Assembly (NCBI GenBank): GCA_019022495.1
Contig: JAFEKR010000002.1
Coordinates: 248,001 to 312,000, forward strand
DNA from: Epichloe hybrida
Taxonomy: Eukaryota > Ascomycota > Sordariomycetes > Hypocreales > Clavicipitaceae
Reading direction: 5' to 3'
DNA length: 64,000 bases
This document shows, piece after piece, positions 1 to 12,276 of this stretch. Position 1 is the first letter of the stretch. The number at the start of each line of letters is the position of its first letter. The notes beneath the pieces are model-generated. The model did no database searches, was not told the DNA's origin, and saw only the letters and a program-made list of their open reading frames with translations. The translations under genes and the position numbers were made by a program.

Positions 1-86
1 TGATTGTTGCCTGGGGTGTTATGGACGAGGTCTTGAAGGGCCTTCTCATTGCGCGCCTGCTGGCGCTTGCTCAGAGCACCTGACAT
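1..86 (-). CDS. ArfGAP-type protein, N-terminal fragment (partial)
   Basis: The reverse strand opens with ATG at 86-84 and reads MSGALSKRQQARNEKAL, then QDLVHNTPGNN to the window edge. This is the characteristic start of fungal Arf GTPase-activating proteins just before the ArfGAP zinc finger (family knowledge). Such proteins stimulate GTP hydrolysis by Arf in vesicle traffic. Only 28 codons are present, so the zinc finger itself lies outside the window and the call rests on the N-terminus alone. It is transcribed away from the Osh3-like gene, so the 1.5 kb between them is a shared divergent upstream region. Confidence 0.65.
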   Translation of the reverse strand, partial: MSGALSKRQQARNEKALQDLVHNTPGNN

Positions 87-1594
87 CTTCAGCAGTGTGA
101 TAGACGTCTGAGATGATTGAGTAGGTCGGTTCTGATTAGAATACAAGAACCATTTGTTGTATTCGCAAAGAAGTGGCTGTTGAATGTATAGAACAAATAT
201 CGGCGATGGTCGATTGCGGGTGCGGATGCAGGTCGGGATTATGCCAAGGTCATGGTCATAGACCAGGAATTAGAGAAGGAGTAGAAGTGCGGTGAAACAG
301 CGCAATTCTTCCAATACGAAAATGGTGATGCAACGGGAAGCCAAAGCAGCAAAGAAACAACTCAAGAGAACGCCGCACAGAAAACGGGAAGGAGACTTCT
401 ATGGAAGGCGTCGGGGTATTGACGAAGAATGACGGAACGTCTTGTGGTCGAAAAGGAGAAGATTGATGAGTCGGTATTATTATTAGCTTGTCAATTGACA
501 CCAGACATCAGACAAACCCAAAGTTGAAAGGGGTACGTACCGGGTCCTGAACTCGCACCGCCGCTAGCACAGTGGAGTGAGGGGCCGCAGCGAGTGGAGT
601 CTGGAAATGGCTGGCTGGCTGGCGCTGGGTCGACATTGCCACTTGGGATATCATTGGACGGGAATTGCCGTCAAACCCTCCACTTATTAGTATCATGAAT
701 TCAAATGGGAGAAAAATGTTGGCGAAAACGGAACCCGACGTCTTGTCGTCCAAGCGGGCTGACGACGTGTCTGCTCTCATAAGATCAGGATCACAGCCGG
801 GATGGCAATTGGTGAGGCTCTGTCTTTCGTCCGGTGCGCGTTTTCGTTCTAACTTGGACCGAGGACATACTGTTGAAATTAGCAAAAGTGTCGAGTATTT
901 ATTCAACAGGCCACTTGCATCACGGACAATGTTTGTCGAGCATGGAGTAGTCGGTATTGCAATACATACTGCGTGCATATGGAATATAATCTCCAATGCA
1001 ACACTGCAAACTGCCAACTGCGCCAGGAGGTCGGCAGAAAAAAAAATTGGCATCTTTTGTGCACCATGACATTACATGTGCTGTTTAATAAGTTTGTAAT
1101 GGCAGGCTATCGATATACATGTAGATGGCGACGATAATGTCTTGATAGTGCTCCGCATGATCCCGAAACAAAGGCTCACGTGAACTAGGTCGAATCGGTG
1201 CACATCGTTGGCCCGTACCTCCTCCACTTGGACTTTCCCGACCAGGTTGCCGTCGACACAATACCACATCTCCCCCCCCCCATTCCTTTCGTAGGTTAGC
1301 GCAGACTTTTTGCCTCGGCGAGGCCAGTTTGCCTTCCTTGATTTCCTCCGCTCTCAGACGCCTGCCTGCCCACGTTACTCCGAAGTCCCCCTCCCCCAAG
1401 CGATCGATCCATGGGATGCCGACACTGAAGTGACGCCACTCAGTTTTCCACCTCTGCGAAGACGGATCATGTCAGATTGCTATAAAAAGTCCCCAGTACG
1501 GAAGCACCGGGTGCCATTCTTCGCAACACCGCTCGGTACCTACCTAGGTTACGAGTTGACCCAAACTTGATAGGGTTGTGCAACAACAGACACA
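87..1594. other. Divergent intergenic region
   Basis: This 1.5 kb separates the ArfGAP start (-) from the Osh3-like start (+). Overlapping open frames on both strands at 508-1069 and 1085-1570 show no recognisable protein and are mutually antisense. I see no RNA gene. It presumably holds both promoters. Confidence 0.5.
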
Positions 1595-4500
1595 ATGGCG
1601 GGCATAGAGAAGCTGGAGGTCCACAGCAAGGTAAGAGCCATTGTCGTCACAATATCCTTCGGCCCCGATCTTGAGAACAGCCTCGTTTCTCGCTTTCAGA
1701 CACTAATTGAACTCAAATAGTCTTACATTATCCGCTGGGTCAGAGTCGACGAAGATAATACCCTCTCCTGGAGTGTGCAACCACATAAAAAGTCCATGTA
1801 AGTAAGTGGCTTTGGAACCTTGGCGGACGGAGGCGCGCCATTTTGCTGACCGTGATGTCCATTGCAGCAACTTCGGCATCGTGAAACATCCCGGCAGTGG
1901 TGCAACGACGATCCTCTCAACAAATGGCGACGAACTCGACGGCAGTGCTCACGTCGCTCGTGTTGCTGACGGCAAAAGCAGCAGATTTCCGAAAAAAGAA
2001 ACCGCGCAGGATCTCTTAACCGGCAAAGGATTCATACCAATATCGTGGCACGGCAAATGCGAAGCAGACAAGGTGTCCAGGGGTACGCATGATGTTCATA
2101 CAGGCGACGGCGGCATGTATGGACTGGTTTTTGACAACACCTTCTCGAAGCAGACGTCGAAGACTGCCACGTTCGTGGTGCTCACGTACCCGACTGGTGC
2201 TCCTCCACAAACCACCACAAACCTACCCAATCTGCAATTACCGACCGCGCAGGCCAGCCAATCCAGCCTGGGGAAACATGGTAGTCCGCGTCATGAGCAT
2301 GGTCCGTCTGTTTCTGTCGACAGCTTACCCAGCCACGGGCGTGCGAGGGCAACATCTTCAGGCGGAAAAAGTGACACCACTGGGTCTCTGAACTACCACG
2401 TTGGTACGCTCTCGAAAAGACGCCGTAAAAAGGGACAAGGCTATGCTCGTCGTTTCTTCTCGCTCGACTACTGTACATGTACTTTGTCATACTACTACAA
2501 CCGAAACTCGTCCGCGCTTCGTGGCGCGATTCCTCTCAGTCTTGCGGCGATTGCAGCCGATGAGAGACGACGAGAGATCAGCATTGATTCGGGCGCCGAG
2601 GTATGGCACTTGAGGGCACCCAATGACAAGGAATTCCAAGAGTGGGCACGATCTCTTGAGCGGGCTAGTCGCATTGCTCGAGGTCACGAAACGTTAAGCA
2701 AACCCTCCAAACCTGTACTGAAACTAGATAGTCGGGCTCCCCAACGTACACATGATTCCAGTCATACCGAAGACGTTGAGTGGCAGCAAGTTGAGACACT
2801 CGTCAGTCGTGTTGTTGGAACTCGGGATGCTTTGCGCCGACTGACCAAGGAAGTGGCTCAGTTACCAAAACCGACGTCAAATGCACAACTTTCATCCCTC
2901 GGATCTGCAATTGCGGGAGATGATGGGAAAGAGAGCTACTTCCCGCCTGTAACAGAAAGGAAGTCGTTCTGGAAGCGCAAGTCCAGCGCGTCAGTCCTCA
3001 CGCCGCCTGCTCCTCAACAGGCTACCCACTCTGCCATGGCTGTTCCATCGCCTGGGAGCGCTACGACAACTGCAGCGAGTGTGGTCGGCCACTCATCCAG
3101 ACGACGATCCCGCGGGGTGACGCAGGAGGAAATTTCCCTTCATGATCACTGCGAATCTCTATTATCTGATCTAGATTCTGTTGTTTCCGAGTTCACCTCC
3201 TTGATCTCCAAGAGCAAGAGGAGACGACTCCCACACCCACCTTCTGCTGGAGCTAACTCGCGCATGAGTGTGGAAACGACGTCTACCGATGAGTTTTTTG
3301 ATGCTGAGGACGCGAAGACCGGAGTCGTCAAGATTAATGACAGCGAGGACGAGTCTGCCGAGACTGACGCCGAAGAAGATTCCATACACGAAAGTTCCTC
3401 CATATCTTCCATTGAGGGCGACGATGGGGTTGGGATTGACGGCGCAGGTGACATTTATCCCATCCGGCCGAAAAATCTCACCCCTCTTCCTATTGATCAG
3501 ACAGTGAAGCGGAGAACTGGTATTCCGCCCGCAACGGTCCAGCCACCTAGTCTGATTGCCTTTGTCCGCAAAAACGTCGGAAAAGATCTTAGCACAATTA
3601 GCATGCCTGTTTCTGCCAACGAACCATTATCATTGCTGCAGAAAGTCGCCGAGCCACTCGAATACGCACAGCTTCTGGACAAAGCCGCCAGACAAAAGAG
3701 TCCAACCGAGCGCCTGTTGTTTGTCAGCGCATTCGCCGTGTCCCAGTTTAGTGGCGGCCGAGCCAAAGAGCGAGCTATTCGCAAGCCCTTCAATCCGCTT
3801 CTTGGCGAGACGTTCGAGTTGGTAAGGACAAGCAAGGACATACCAGGAAACTTCCGCCTTCTTGTTGAGAAGGTGCAGCATCGTCCAGTCAGATTGGCCA
3901 TGCAGGCGGACTCGGCAGCTTGGTCATTATCTCAATCCCCGGCCCCAGGGCAGAAGTTCTGGGGCAAGAGTGCCGAGATCACTACAGATGGCCGTGTCCG
4001 AGTGGTTCTGCGGTTAGCAGATGGCAGCGATGAATTATATTCTTGGAACATTGCGACCATGTTTCTGCGAAACGTTGTAATGGGAGAAAAGTACGTCGAG
4101 CCTGTCGGCTCGATGCACGTGATGAACGACAGTACCGGTCATAAAGCATGCGTTGAATTCAAGAGCAAGGGCATGTTTGGCGGTCGTTCAGAGGACGTCT
4201 ATGTCACTACGTTCGGTCCTGACGGAAGTGATACGGGCAGCGGCCTGACTGGCACTTGGACTGGTGGCCTTAGGACTGTCGGGCCTGGCAAGGCAGCCAG
4301 CGAGGAAATATGGCAGGTTGGCCAACTAGTCGACAATGCGGCTGAAACGTACGGAATGACCATCTTTGCTGCTACACTGAATGAAATCACGGAGATCGAA
4401 AATGGCAAAATGGCACCAACAGATTGTCGGCTGCGGCCTGACCAGCGATATGCTGAGCAAGGAGATCTGGATGCGGCTGAGAAATGGAAACACAATCTCG

Positions 4501-4700
4501 AAGAGGCACAGCGTGCTCGGCGCCGAGAACTAGAGGACCGCGGGGATGTACACAAGTCGCGGTGGTTTGTCAAAGCTGAAGATAGCCCAGATGGTGAGGA
4601 GGTTTGGAAAATCAAGACCGGCAAAGAAGGGTATTGGGAAGAGAGGTCTCGTGGGAATTGGAATGGCCTCCCCGAGCTGTTCGACGTGCCTGACCTGTAG
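1595..4700 (+). CDS. osh3: Osh3-type oxysterol-binding protein (GOLD-PH-FFAT-ORD)
   Basis: Exons 1595-1630, 1721-1797 and 1868-4700 join in phase to 981 aa. The small first exons encode MAGIEKLEVHSK and SYIIRWVRVDEDNTLSW, the start of the GOLD-like domain found in fungal Osh3 proteins (about residues 1-140). A PH domain follows at about 213-306. E513-D519 (EFFDAED) is a near-perfect FFAT motif, which binds VAP/Scs2 on the ER. The lipid-transfer ORD spans about 578-975 and includes the conserved KPFNPLLGETFE. The usual EQVSHHPP signature is degenerate here (EKVQHRP, starting at E705). Osh3 in yeast acts at ER-plasma membrane contacts and binds PI4P; that is family knowledge. The first ATG of the spliced message is at 1595; the longest single open frame starts too late and would lose the GOLD N-terminus. 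Confidence 0.92.
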
Positions 4701-6637
4701 AGCAGATTTTCAAAGTAGTTTATATTTTACTCTCTTGGACAAAGCGGCTTAGCAGTTGCGGTTATCGTCACAAGTTGTTGAGCCCGAATTTGGTCTTCAG
4801 ATCTGCACCACGTGATCTGTAAGTATCCAGCCGAGCCAATCAATCGGTCTTTTCGGTGTGGGGTGGGTTTGGGGGGTTTGTCAACTTGTCATGTCGCCGG
4901 CTTCATCGTCGTTGCGATTGCGCTAGTTCTGTGGGGACGTCTTCTGGTTCGTTGGCGGCTTCGCGCGCGCATTTGCTCTTCATGGCTGTGGACAGAGAAT
5001 TGTATGTATGTATGGCGATGCATCACAGCTGCATGTGACCAGGATCCCGTGGAGATGATGGAGGGATTAGACCCAACCCAGCACCGGCGCTTGCATCAGT
5101 CTCCAAGGCTGGAGGGAAGATCGACCTTGTAATACTCCGTAGACGCGTTTCATAACGACTGCCCCGTTCTCTGAGAAACTGTCACGTTGAAAAGTAATAT
5201 TAGATAGGTTACCACAAAAGGCCGCAGCCGCGAAACATCATGTCCGTCGACCTGTAACAGATTTTCCGCTATGTTAACGTTACGACCAACGTGCCGTGGA
5301 GAGTTCGAGATCGCGATTCTTTGCGCATTGACCCTCGTATACAATGCGATCGGACTGTAGGCGCCCGTGTTAGGCTCCCAGCTGCCTCGCACTCCAGCGC
5401 TAGTCATCAAGAGGATTGTTGTAGTATGAGGAACACGATTCGGTTGGCGGCCAACAACATGCCCAGACACGGGACAGAACAACGACGACACGGATTACCG
5501 ATTATGATGACTGTCATTGGTCTCGAATGAACACTGCTCCCCTGTTGAACCAATTGACTTTCAGACATCTGAATCTTGTTCCAACCATATGATTGACCGA
5601 TCCCAATGTGCCGTGCCAGCATGGCCCTGTTGAATGTCGCCTCGAGACGAGCAGTAATCGCCTGGTGTTCATCCAGCGAATTCTGCGCGGTTGGTGTTCA
5701 GCTCGTATTGTGCCATGGTGTACGGAGACATACCGAGTAAGAGGTGGTGAGAAAGCAATCATCCCTTCTGGTTCGTATCACGCCTGATTCTCCGTCGCGA
5801 AATACAATGCACTTTATCCGAGCGAATGTTGTGGGGATAAATAAGCTTGGCGTCTTTATGCACGCCATGCTCACGCCATTTTAAGGGCGTGCCAAAGTGC
5901 ATGTGGCGCGGTTTGTACATGTATAATGTACATGTCGGTGATTGACACGAGAGTCGTGGTACTCCGTACAGTCTCCACTCCTGCTGGTTCGTCCAGTAAG
6001 AGCAGGCGCCAATCCGGTCGAATGGGTCTTGTGTACGCGTCCGAAAAATACACCCCAAACAAGACTTGACAATTATTTTGCGGACTGTGGCATCTCTACT
6101 CTATTTTATCTTAATCAAGTAACATCGCGAATATTGATACTTAGGCTTAAGATAACGCTCCCTGGATGTATGTATTTAAGATACTGTCTCATTTCCCTGT
6201 GACTTCAAATTGCGATATCCATGATACATACACGCCCCCCCTACTAAGTACCTCCCTTCACGATCTGTGTTGTTCCACCGTCCAGTGTCTTGGCGACTTG
6301 TTGTCGTCGCCATGGATGACCCGCTAGTGCAATTCCTTCTCGCCTTGCCTCCTGCCGTAGCAACCTTCTTTCACCTCCTTCCTCAATCTTTACTCTGGGT
6401 TACTGTTTTGCCTCTTTTTCAATTCGAGTGTTCGTTCCAACTCCTTCGTTGTTGGACTTCCTCTCCTGCTTATTTGTAATTCTAAGCCTGGCTCTTTGTC
6501 CATCGTGTCTTGCTTCATTCTAGTCGCACGACTCGCCCCTCCACTCTCTTGGGGATTTTAACGACCATTCCATACAAACAAACCCGCCATCACTGGACCC
6601 ATACTCATTCGATTTTATTGCCTGGTATTGTTTCATC
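4701..6637. other. Intergenic, no gene seen
   Basis: About 1.9 kb between the Osh3-like and GH72 genes. Short open frames on both strands overlap each other and resemble nothing known. TACTCCGTA-type motifs occur near 5133 and 5960. The last few hundred bases before 6638 are pyrimidine-rich, as in many fungal promoters and 5' leaders. Confidence 0.5.
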
Positions 6638-8199
6638 ATGAAGGCCATCACAATTGCTTCGGCCCTCGCCGCCATTGGCGCCGTTACAGCCTCTCCCACG
6701 CCTACCGAACAAGAGCCACCATCCAAGCGTGCCAAGTTCCCTACTGTTAGCGTCTCTGGCAACGGTAAGATCATACCTCGACGACATGACACTGCACAAA
6801 TTTCCAGCGACTGGGACGTTCCTGACAACTTAACTACGCACCTTCTACCAACGCATGGGCTGACAGACATGATATCCAGCCTTTTACGCTGGCAAAGACA
6901 GATTCTACCTTCGTGGCATCGACTATCAGCCCGGTGGCTCTTCTGCTAATGAAGATCCGCTCGCCGATACTGATGTCTGCCTCCGCGATATCGAGAAGTT
7001 CAAGGATCTTGGTGTCAATACCATTCGTGTTTACGCAGTCGACAACAAACTAAACCACGACAAGTGCATGCAAGCTCTCCACGATGCCAACATTTACTTG
7101 GTCCTTGATGTCAACAATCCCAAGTACTCACTGAATCGAGCCAAGCCTGGACCTTCTTACAACGCCAAATATCTCCAGAGCGTCTTCTCCACCGTCGAGA
7201 TGTTTGCCAAATACCCCAACACCCTTGCTTTCTTTTCAGGCAACGAGGTCATCAACGACGAAAAGGACACTGATAAGTCAGCTCCTTATGTCAAAGCTGT
7301 CACGCGTGACATGAAGAACTACATCAGGTCTCGCGGCCTTCGTCAGATTCCTGTCGGCTATTCAGCTGCCGACGTCTCCAGAAACCGCATGCAGACGGCC
7401 ATGTACATGAATTGTGGCTCTGACGATATGCGGTCCGATTTCTTTGCTTTCAATGACTACTCGTGGTGCAATACAAACTTGAAGCAAGCTGGCTGGGACG
7501 AGAAGGTCAAGAATTTCACTGATTACGGTCTTGCCATCTTGTAAGCTGATGCGTTGAAGTTCCTGATTCCATCCCCTTTTCGCTTACTAACATATTGTTC
7601 CTTTTTGTAGCCTGTCGGAGTACGGATGTACTAAAAACCGACCTCGAAAGTTCGAGGAATTGGAAGCTTTGATGAGTAAAGAAATGACAATTGTTTACTC
7701 GGGTGGTCTGATGTATGAGTACTCATACGAGGATAACGAGTATGGCATTGTCAAGCTCGATAGCCTCAAGGCCAAGACTGTATCTGAGACGGACGAGTAT
7801 GCTGCTTTCAAGTCCGCTCTGAAAGCAAACCCTATGCCTGCTGGCAACGGTGGCGCTGCTGCCACGACTCACGGCGTGAGCTGCCCCACTCCCGACGCCA
7901 ATTGGCAGGTGGACCCCAGTCTGGTCCCGGAAATGCCCCCGCAGGCTCAGAAGTACATGAAAGACGGAGCAGGCGCAGGTCCCGGTTTCGAGCTTGACGG
8001 AGACGGCTCGCAGAATGCAGGCGACAGCGGCACCGCTACGGCCAGCGTCACGGGAGGTAAGGCCTCTCCTACGTCGAGCAATGGCAAGAAAGACTCTGAC
8101 AGTGCGGCTGTCGCGACCCTCGGCCCTGTCGACAAGGCTCCTTTCATCCTGACCGGCTTGACCTTTGCCTTCACCTTGTTTGGAGCTTTGCTCTTGTAG
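6638..8199 (+). CDS. GPI-anchored GH72 beta-1,3-glucanosyltransferase (Gas/Gel family)
   Basis: Exons 6638-6764, 6880-7540 and 7611-8199 give 458 aa. Residues 1-18 form a signal peptide (MKAITIASALAAIGAVTA). The catalytic GH72 domain starts with FYLRGIDYQPGG. The proton donor is E165 in SGNEV, and the nucleophile is E266 in LSEYGC, created by splicing across intron 2, whose branch site CTTACTAACA is near consensus. A Ser/Gly-rich linker and a hydrophobic C-terminus (ILTGLTFAFTLFGALLL) indicate a GPI anchor. No cysteine-rich X8/CBM43 module is visible, so this is the short Gel1-like class. These enzymes cut and rejoin beta-1,3-glucan to elongate wall chains outside the plasma membrane. Confidence 0.95.
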
Positions 8200-9479
8200 G
8201 TACTGGTTTGCAAAGGTATGGTCAAGTGCCAGGTCAAGTGCCAGGTCGGCTGTCATTTCTATATTCTTCTCATGTGGACGAGGACGGGACGTCTCAATCA
8301 GATGGTGCAGGCACTGTGACAAACGTCGGAGCCTTTGAAGCACGTTCTTTTGATGAGTCACTTGAATGCGAAGTCGAGTTCTGGGCGCTTCATTCATCAT
8401 CTGCTGTCAGAAGTAGACTAGGGGTTTCTCAGGTGAAATGTAATGATTTTTATGCAACCACTGCTTGTAATCTAAACATGCCCCTTGGAGGCAAACTTGC
8501 CAAAAGTTGATGTGGTGTCTGGCCTACTCGACGCCAACAGTGGATGTACCGGAATGCCATGCAAGCATATTCTTTCTGTAGATTGTGAATCGTACTCTGG
8601 AACAACTAGTCCATATCTTGCGAAGGAGCCTACACGAGCAAGTCCAAAAAGGTCCTGTCCAATGGGTCTGATGCTGACAGCATACAACACTCGACCTGTT
8701 GAAGTGCGTGCCTAAACGTGGTTTACAGGGAGGGATTCTTTCAATTAAATTCGCATGTGAGGGTACTCCATCGCCTCGCTTCCTTGCTATCCATCCTATC
8801 CATCGTGCCATTGCACACATTCTTCATCTTTCTGCGGCAGGACGCTATATTGATAAAAGACTCGAAGATATGGAAGAGCAGACTGTACGAGCTGATGGGT
8901 CGACCGAACGCGGCCGTTTGGTACAACTGAGAATAGATAATTGGTTCGCTTATAGGTGCCTGAGTGTCGCGATCTCTCATATACCAATGACAGACACGGT
9001 TATTGCACGTCTGGGCGACAATGAAGCAGGCAGAGATGCAGCCTGGCCCGGACTGTTGTGTTGACACCACGGCATGTGGATGTGATTTTCCGTAATTTAC
9101 GGCTCCGGTTATTGACACTCATTGTCGATGGACCTCGTTCCTTGAACTACTTGTGCATCTACGTCCTTGCTCGGTGAGAAAAGGTATGAGAACCACTACG
9201 TAGGAGCCGAAAAGTCGTATAAAATTTGCCACGGAAAGAAACGGAGAGGGGGGGATGATGGCGAAACTACATGTATATAGTAAAGGTGGGGCGTTCCGAT
9301 AGCCAGGACCTCGGCTTCGTGGAAGGGGGTTTGGATTAGCTCATTCATCCGGGCTTGAGTCTGGGGGATACAAATTTCCAGTTCGCCTTGTCACATGGGG
9401 AAAGCGCTATAGACCCCCTCCATTCTTACTTCAGGCAAAAACAAAAAAAATCACACAAAAAAAAAAAACCATTGTCACC
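8200..9479. other. Intergenic, no gene seen
   Basis: About 1.3 kb. A short direct duplication (CAAGTGCCAGGT, twice) lies at about 8222-8246. Open frames near 8700-9118 occur on both strands over the same bases and are not recognisable. An A-rich stretch at 9437-9470 lies just upstream of the next start codon and is probably 5' leader. Confidence 0.5.
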
Positions 9480-10492
9480 ATGCCGTCGGTACTCCCAGCA
9501 TACGCAAGTTACGAGTTCATGCGCGTGACCTCGCCGTCCGAGTTTGTCGCACATCTCGAGCTGAATCGACCTGAAAAGCTCAATGCCTTTTCACGCGCAG
9601 TATGGCTGGAGTTTGGCCGAGTTTTTCGCCAGCTGAGCGACGATTCTGACGTGAGAGTCATTGTACTGAGTGGTGCCGAAGACCGGGCCTTTACCGCGGG
9701 ACTTGACGTGACGGCGGCCAGTTCTGAGGGCCCGATGAGTGGCGGGGGATCTGATGCGGATCCTGCAAGAAAGGCGAAAGCCTGGAGAGCATATATTGAG
9801 GAGTTCCAGGTGTCCATCTCCGAGATGGAGAAGTGTGAGAAGCGTACGTGCTACGTTCCTAGCTTCACGGAGTCAAGGAAGGGGGGGGAGGGGGATGCGA
9901 AGCTTGCTACAAAGAATTCGTATATCGTTCTTGGCTAATGGCTAAATCCCAACTTGTTCTGCACCTCGACAGCTAACCTTGCCCAACTTTGCTTGTAGCC
10001 GTCATCTGTGTCCTGCACGCGGTATCCCTCGGACTGGCCATCGACTTGTCCTGCTGCGCAGACATCCGCCTCGCCGCGAAAAACACCCGATTCGCTGTCA
10101 AGGAAGTTGATATTGGTCTGGCCGCTGACATTGGCACGCTGGCACGTCTTCCCAAGATTGTTGGCTCAACTTCTTGGGTCAAGGACGTGTGTCTGTCTGC
10201 ACGGGATTTCTCTGCGCAGGAGGCGCTGCAGGTCGGCTTTGTGAGCCAGGTCCATGACGACAAGGAGAAGACGGTCGAAGCAGCGCTCGAGATGGCTGCC
10301 CGATTAGCGGCGAAGAGCCCTGTTGCTGTGCAGGGAACAAAGGAGCTTTTGAACTATGGAAGGGAGAACACGACAGCGGCTTCCTTGAGGTATACCGCCG
10401 TGTGGAATTCGGTGGCTTTGCAGGCGGGGGACACGTCGGCCGCAATGATGAATCTTTTTTCTAAGAAGAAGCCCACGTTTGAGAAGCTGTGA
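9480..10492 (+). CDS. Delta(3,5)-Delta(2,4)-dienoyl-CoA isomerase (crotonase fold)
   Basis: Exons 9480-9843 and 9999-10492 give 285 aa. The crotonase fold is clear: AHLELNRPEKLNAFS, the oxyanion segment DRAFTAGLDV, and the second oxyanion loop HAVSLGLAIDL. D137, E157 and D165 have the same spacing as the three acidic residues (D176, E196, D204) known in rat ECH1, which supports isomerase rather than hydratase activity. The enzyme moves double bonds in beta-oxidation of odd-position unsaturated fatty acids. The C-terminus is FEKL: close to, but not, a canonical peroxisomal PTS1 tripeptide, so localisation is uncertain. The intron-1 read-through frame ends in the intron and is not the real C-terminus. 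Confidence 0.9.
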
Positions 10493-10635
10493 GACAAGGT
10501 CAACCTCGTTATATAGGCCGTATTGAATATCGCGTCCGTACGAACAGATTTTTTTTTTTCGAATTCGCTGGGAAATAGCTCGCTGCCTGGCAATTCGAAC
10601 GTAGAGTTTTGTCCGTGCGAATAAATGGTGGTGAT

Positions 10636-11055
10636 TTATGCATCGGACCCTGATTCGTCGACGGGCGGAAGATTCTCCTTGAGGCGCTACATTGTGTGGC
10701 ACAGAGTCAGCATATCGAGCATTCTTCCATCCATAGAGACGACAACGTCGGCAGTCGCTTCAAGCTCTGCAGTAGGAGAAGAAGGCCGGTGTACGCACGT
10801 CTTCGAGTTTCTGCTTCAGCAATGGCACCATGTTCTCCTTCACCACGACTCTCTCCTCGTCCAGATCTTCAATGATGAAGTCGTGATTGTCGCTGTCAAT
10901 GTTCACGATGATCGACTTGATTGACGGGTCGCATTCGATAAGCACGCCTGGGGCGCAAACAATGCTGGTCAGTTGCCTGCCTGTTTGCGCTGGGCTCTGC
11001 GAATGACGGGCTCAGAGCGGGAATGACTTGACGCACCTCGGATCGCGCGTGGCAT
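10636..11055 (-). CDS. tfb5: TFIIH subunit Tfb5 (TTDA/GTF2H5 homologue)
   Basis: Three reverse-strand exons, 11037-11055, 10799-10947 and 10636-10686, join in phase to 72 aa, the usual Tfb5 length. The protein starts [19 protein letters not shown], has the acidic segment [19 protein letters not shown], and ends [16 protein letters not shown]. The last exon was placed because splicing to the TAG acceptor at 10689-10687 restores a typical Tfb5 tail; reading through the second intron would give an unrelated ending. Tfb5 stabilises the core of TFIIH with Tfb2 and is needed for nucleotide excision repair. The gene converges on the isomerase gene with only about 140 bp between stop codons. Confidence 0.9.
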
Positions 11056-12276
11056 CTTGACTCTATTAATTCTGGGGAAGATATGTTTTTATGGAGGCCA
11101 CTTTTTTCTCTGTTTGCGCAGGGCCTGCTGACCCGTGGGGGTGCATGTACGAATTGTGCTCGCGGAAGAGAAAGCTGCGAAGTTGTTGCTGTGCGACAAG
11201 TGAATACAAAAGCGTCTGTCCGCAGGGATCACGAAACGAAGATATTTGTGGGTCGCAATCGGATTTGGTTGGTTATCTCACCCCACCCGTGTGCCTGCAT
11301 CCAGTTATCTTCGAGGGTGGGTGGAATAGTGCCGTGGTTCACGGAGTACGGAGTAGAACGGATCTATTAACAAAAATGCCTCAAGGTCAGTCTGATCTGA
11401 CTTGATGTTATCTAATCCATCATATGTGGAGCTTTGCGAGCAAGCCTGACAGGTGAGCAATAAAGAGAGTGACACCAGAAATGACGCTGGTTGACATGAT
11501 GTTGGCTTCCTCTCATAGAAAGTGGCCAAAAACCCTGCAGTGACACTGATAATGGCAGCGTCGCTATCTTGGATTCTTGATATTGCATTTGTTATCTCGG
11601 TTTTCGCAGCTCTTGCTGAACCTGCTCTGAACTTCTGCGGCTTCATGCGACTGGCTTGTCTACCGAACCCTTTGTATGGGTCCTCATTCCTCTCGTCGTC
11701 GTGTTCTCCGCTGCCACCTTGATTATCTTTGATTGAATTAAAAACACAAGAGCACGCTATTCCGATCGTAAACACATTGCCAGAGCACCGAGTGCTTGTC
11801 GGCGGTGCACATGTGCGGTACAAACGAGGCATACCGCTGGTCACCTTGGTCAGGACTCAGGAGCTCGATCAACCGAGGGCTTGAACGAATTGGGTGAGGC
11901 CCCTCGGCCGAATGATTCGAGACATCGAAGCCGGATTGCCGCCGGAGTATTCTACTTCAGCAAAATGTGCGGAGGCACCAGGGTCAGGGGCAAGACCCCC
12001 TTGTCAGCGATTAGGCTTGTGGCGAATTTACTTGAAATATGTATAACACATCACGGATGTATGAGAATGTAGTAAAGAGTTTCATATCATAGTATATGGT
12101 TTGTCATTGTTTGCGAATGACTAGAGGAACAATAGTATCAAGGTTACTGCTAAGGAGAGAAAATAGACTCGAAAAGATTCTTGGCATGCCTTCCAAACCT
12201 TCTTTCCACATACCACATAACCACGGATTATTGCAGGTCCCGTTTAAAAGATGTTTTCCTGGAAAGCATCAAGTGA
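11056..12276. other. Intergenic with an unassigned reverse-strand open frame
   Basis: About 1.2 kb. The longest open frame here is on the reverse strand (11305-11844); it has no recognisable domain and overlaps a forward frame over 11522-11722, so neither is called. A doubled ACGGAGTACGGAGTA motif lies at about 11341. Confidence 0.45.

Noticed and set aside
508..1069. Open frames of 181 codons (-) and 134 codons (+)
   Set aside because: They are mutually antisense over the same bases, have no recognisable motif and lie in a divergent promoter region.
5150..6202. Several frames of 60-113 codons on both strands
   Set aside because: Overlapping, low-information, no domain, no splice-consistent extension.
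10687..10798. Alternative Tfb5 ending by read-through or a 28-34 nt intron
   Set aside because: Such an intron is too short, and splicing to 10686 gives a family-like tail with exact 72-aa length.
11305..11844. 179-codon reverse frame
   Set aside because: No known domain; the reported first codon is uncertain and a forward frame covers part of it. Kept only as an intergenic note.
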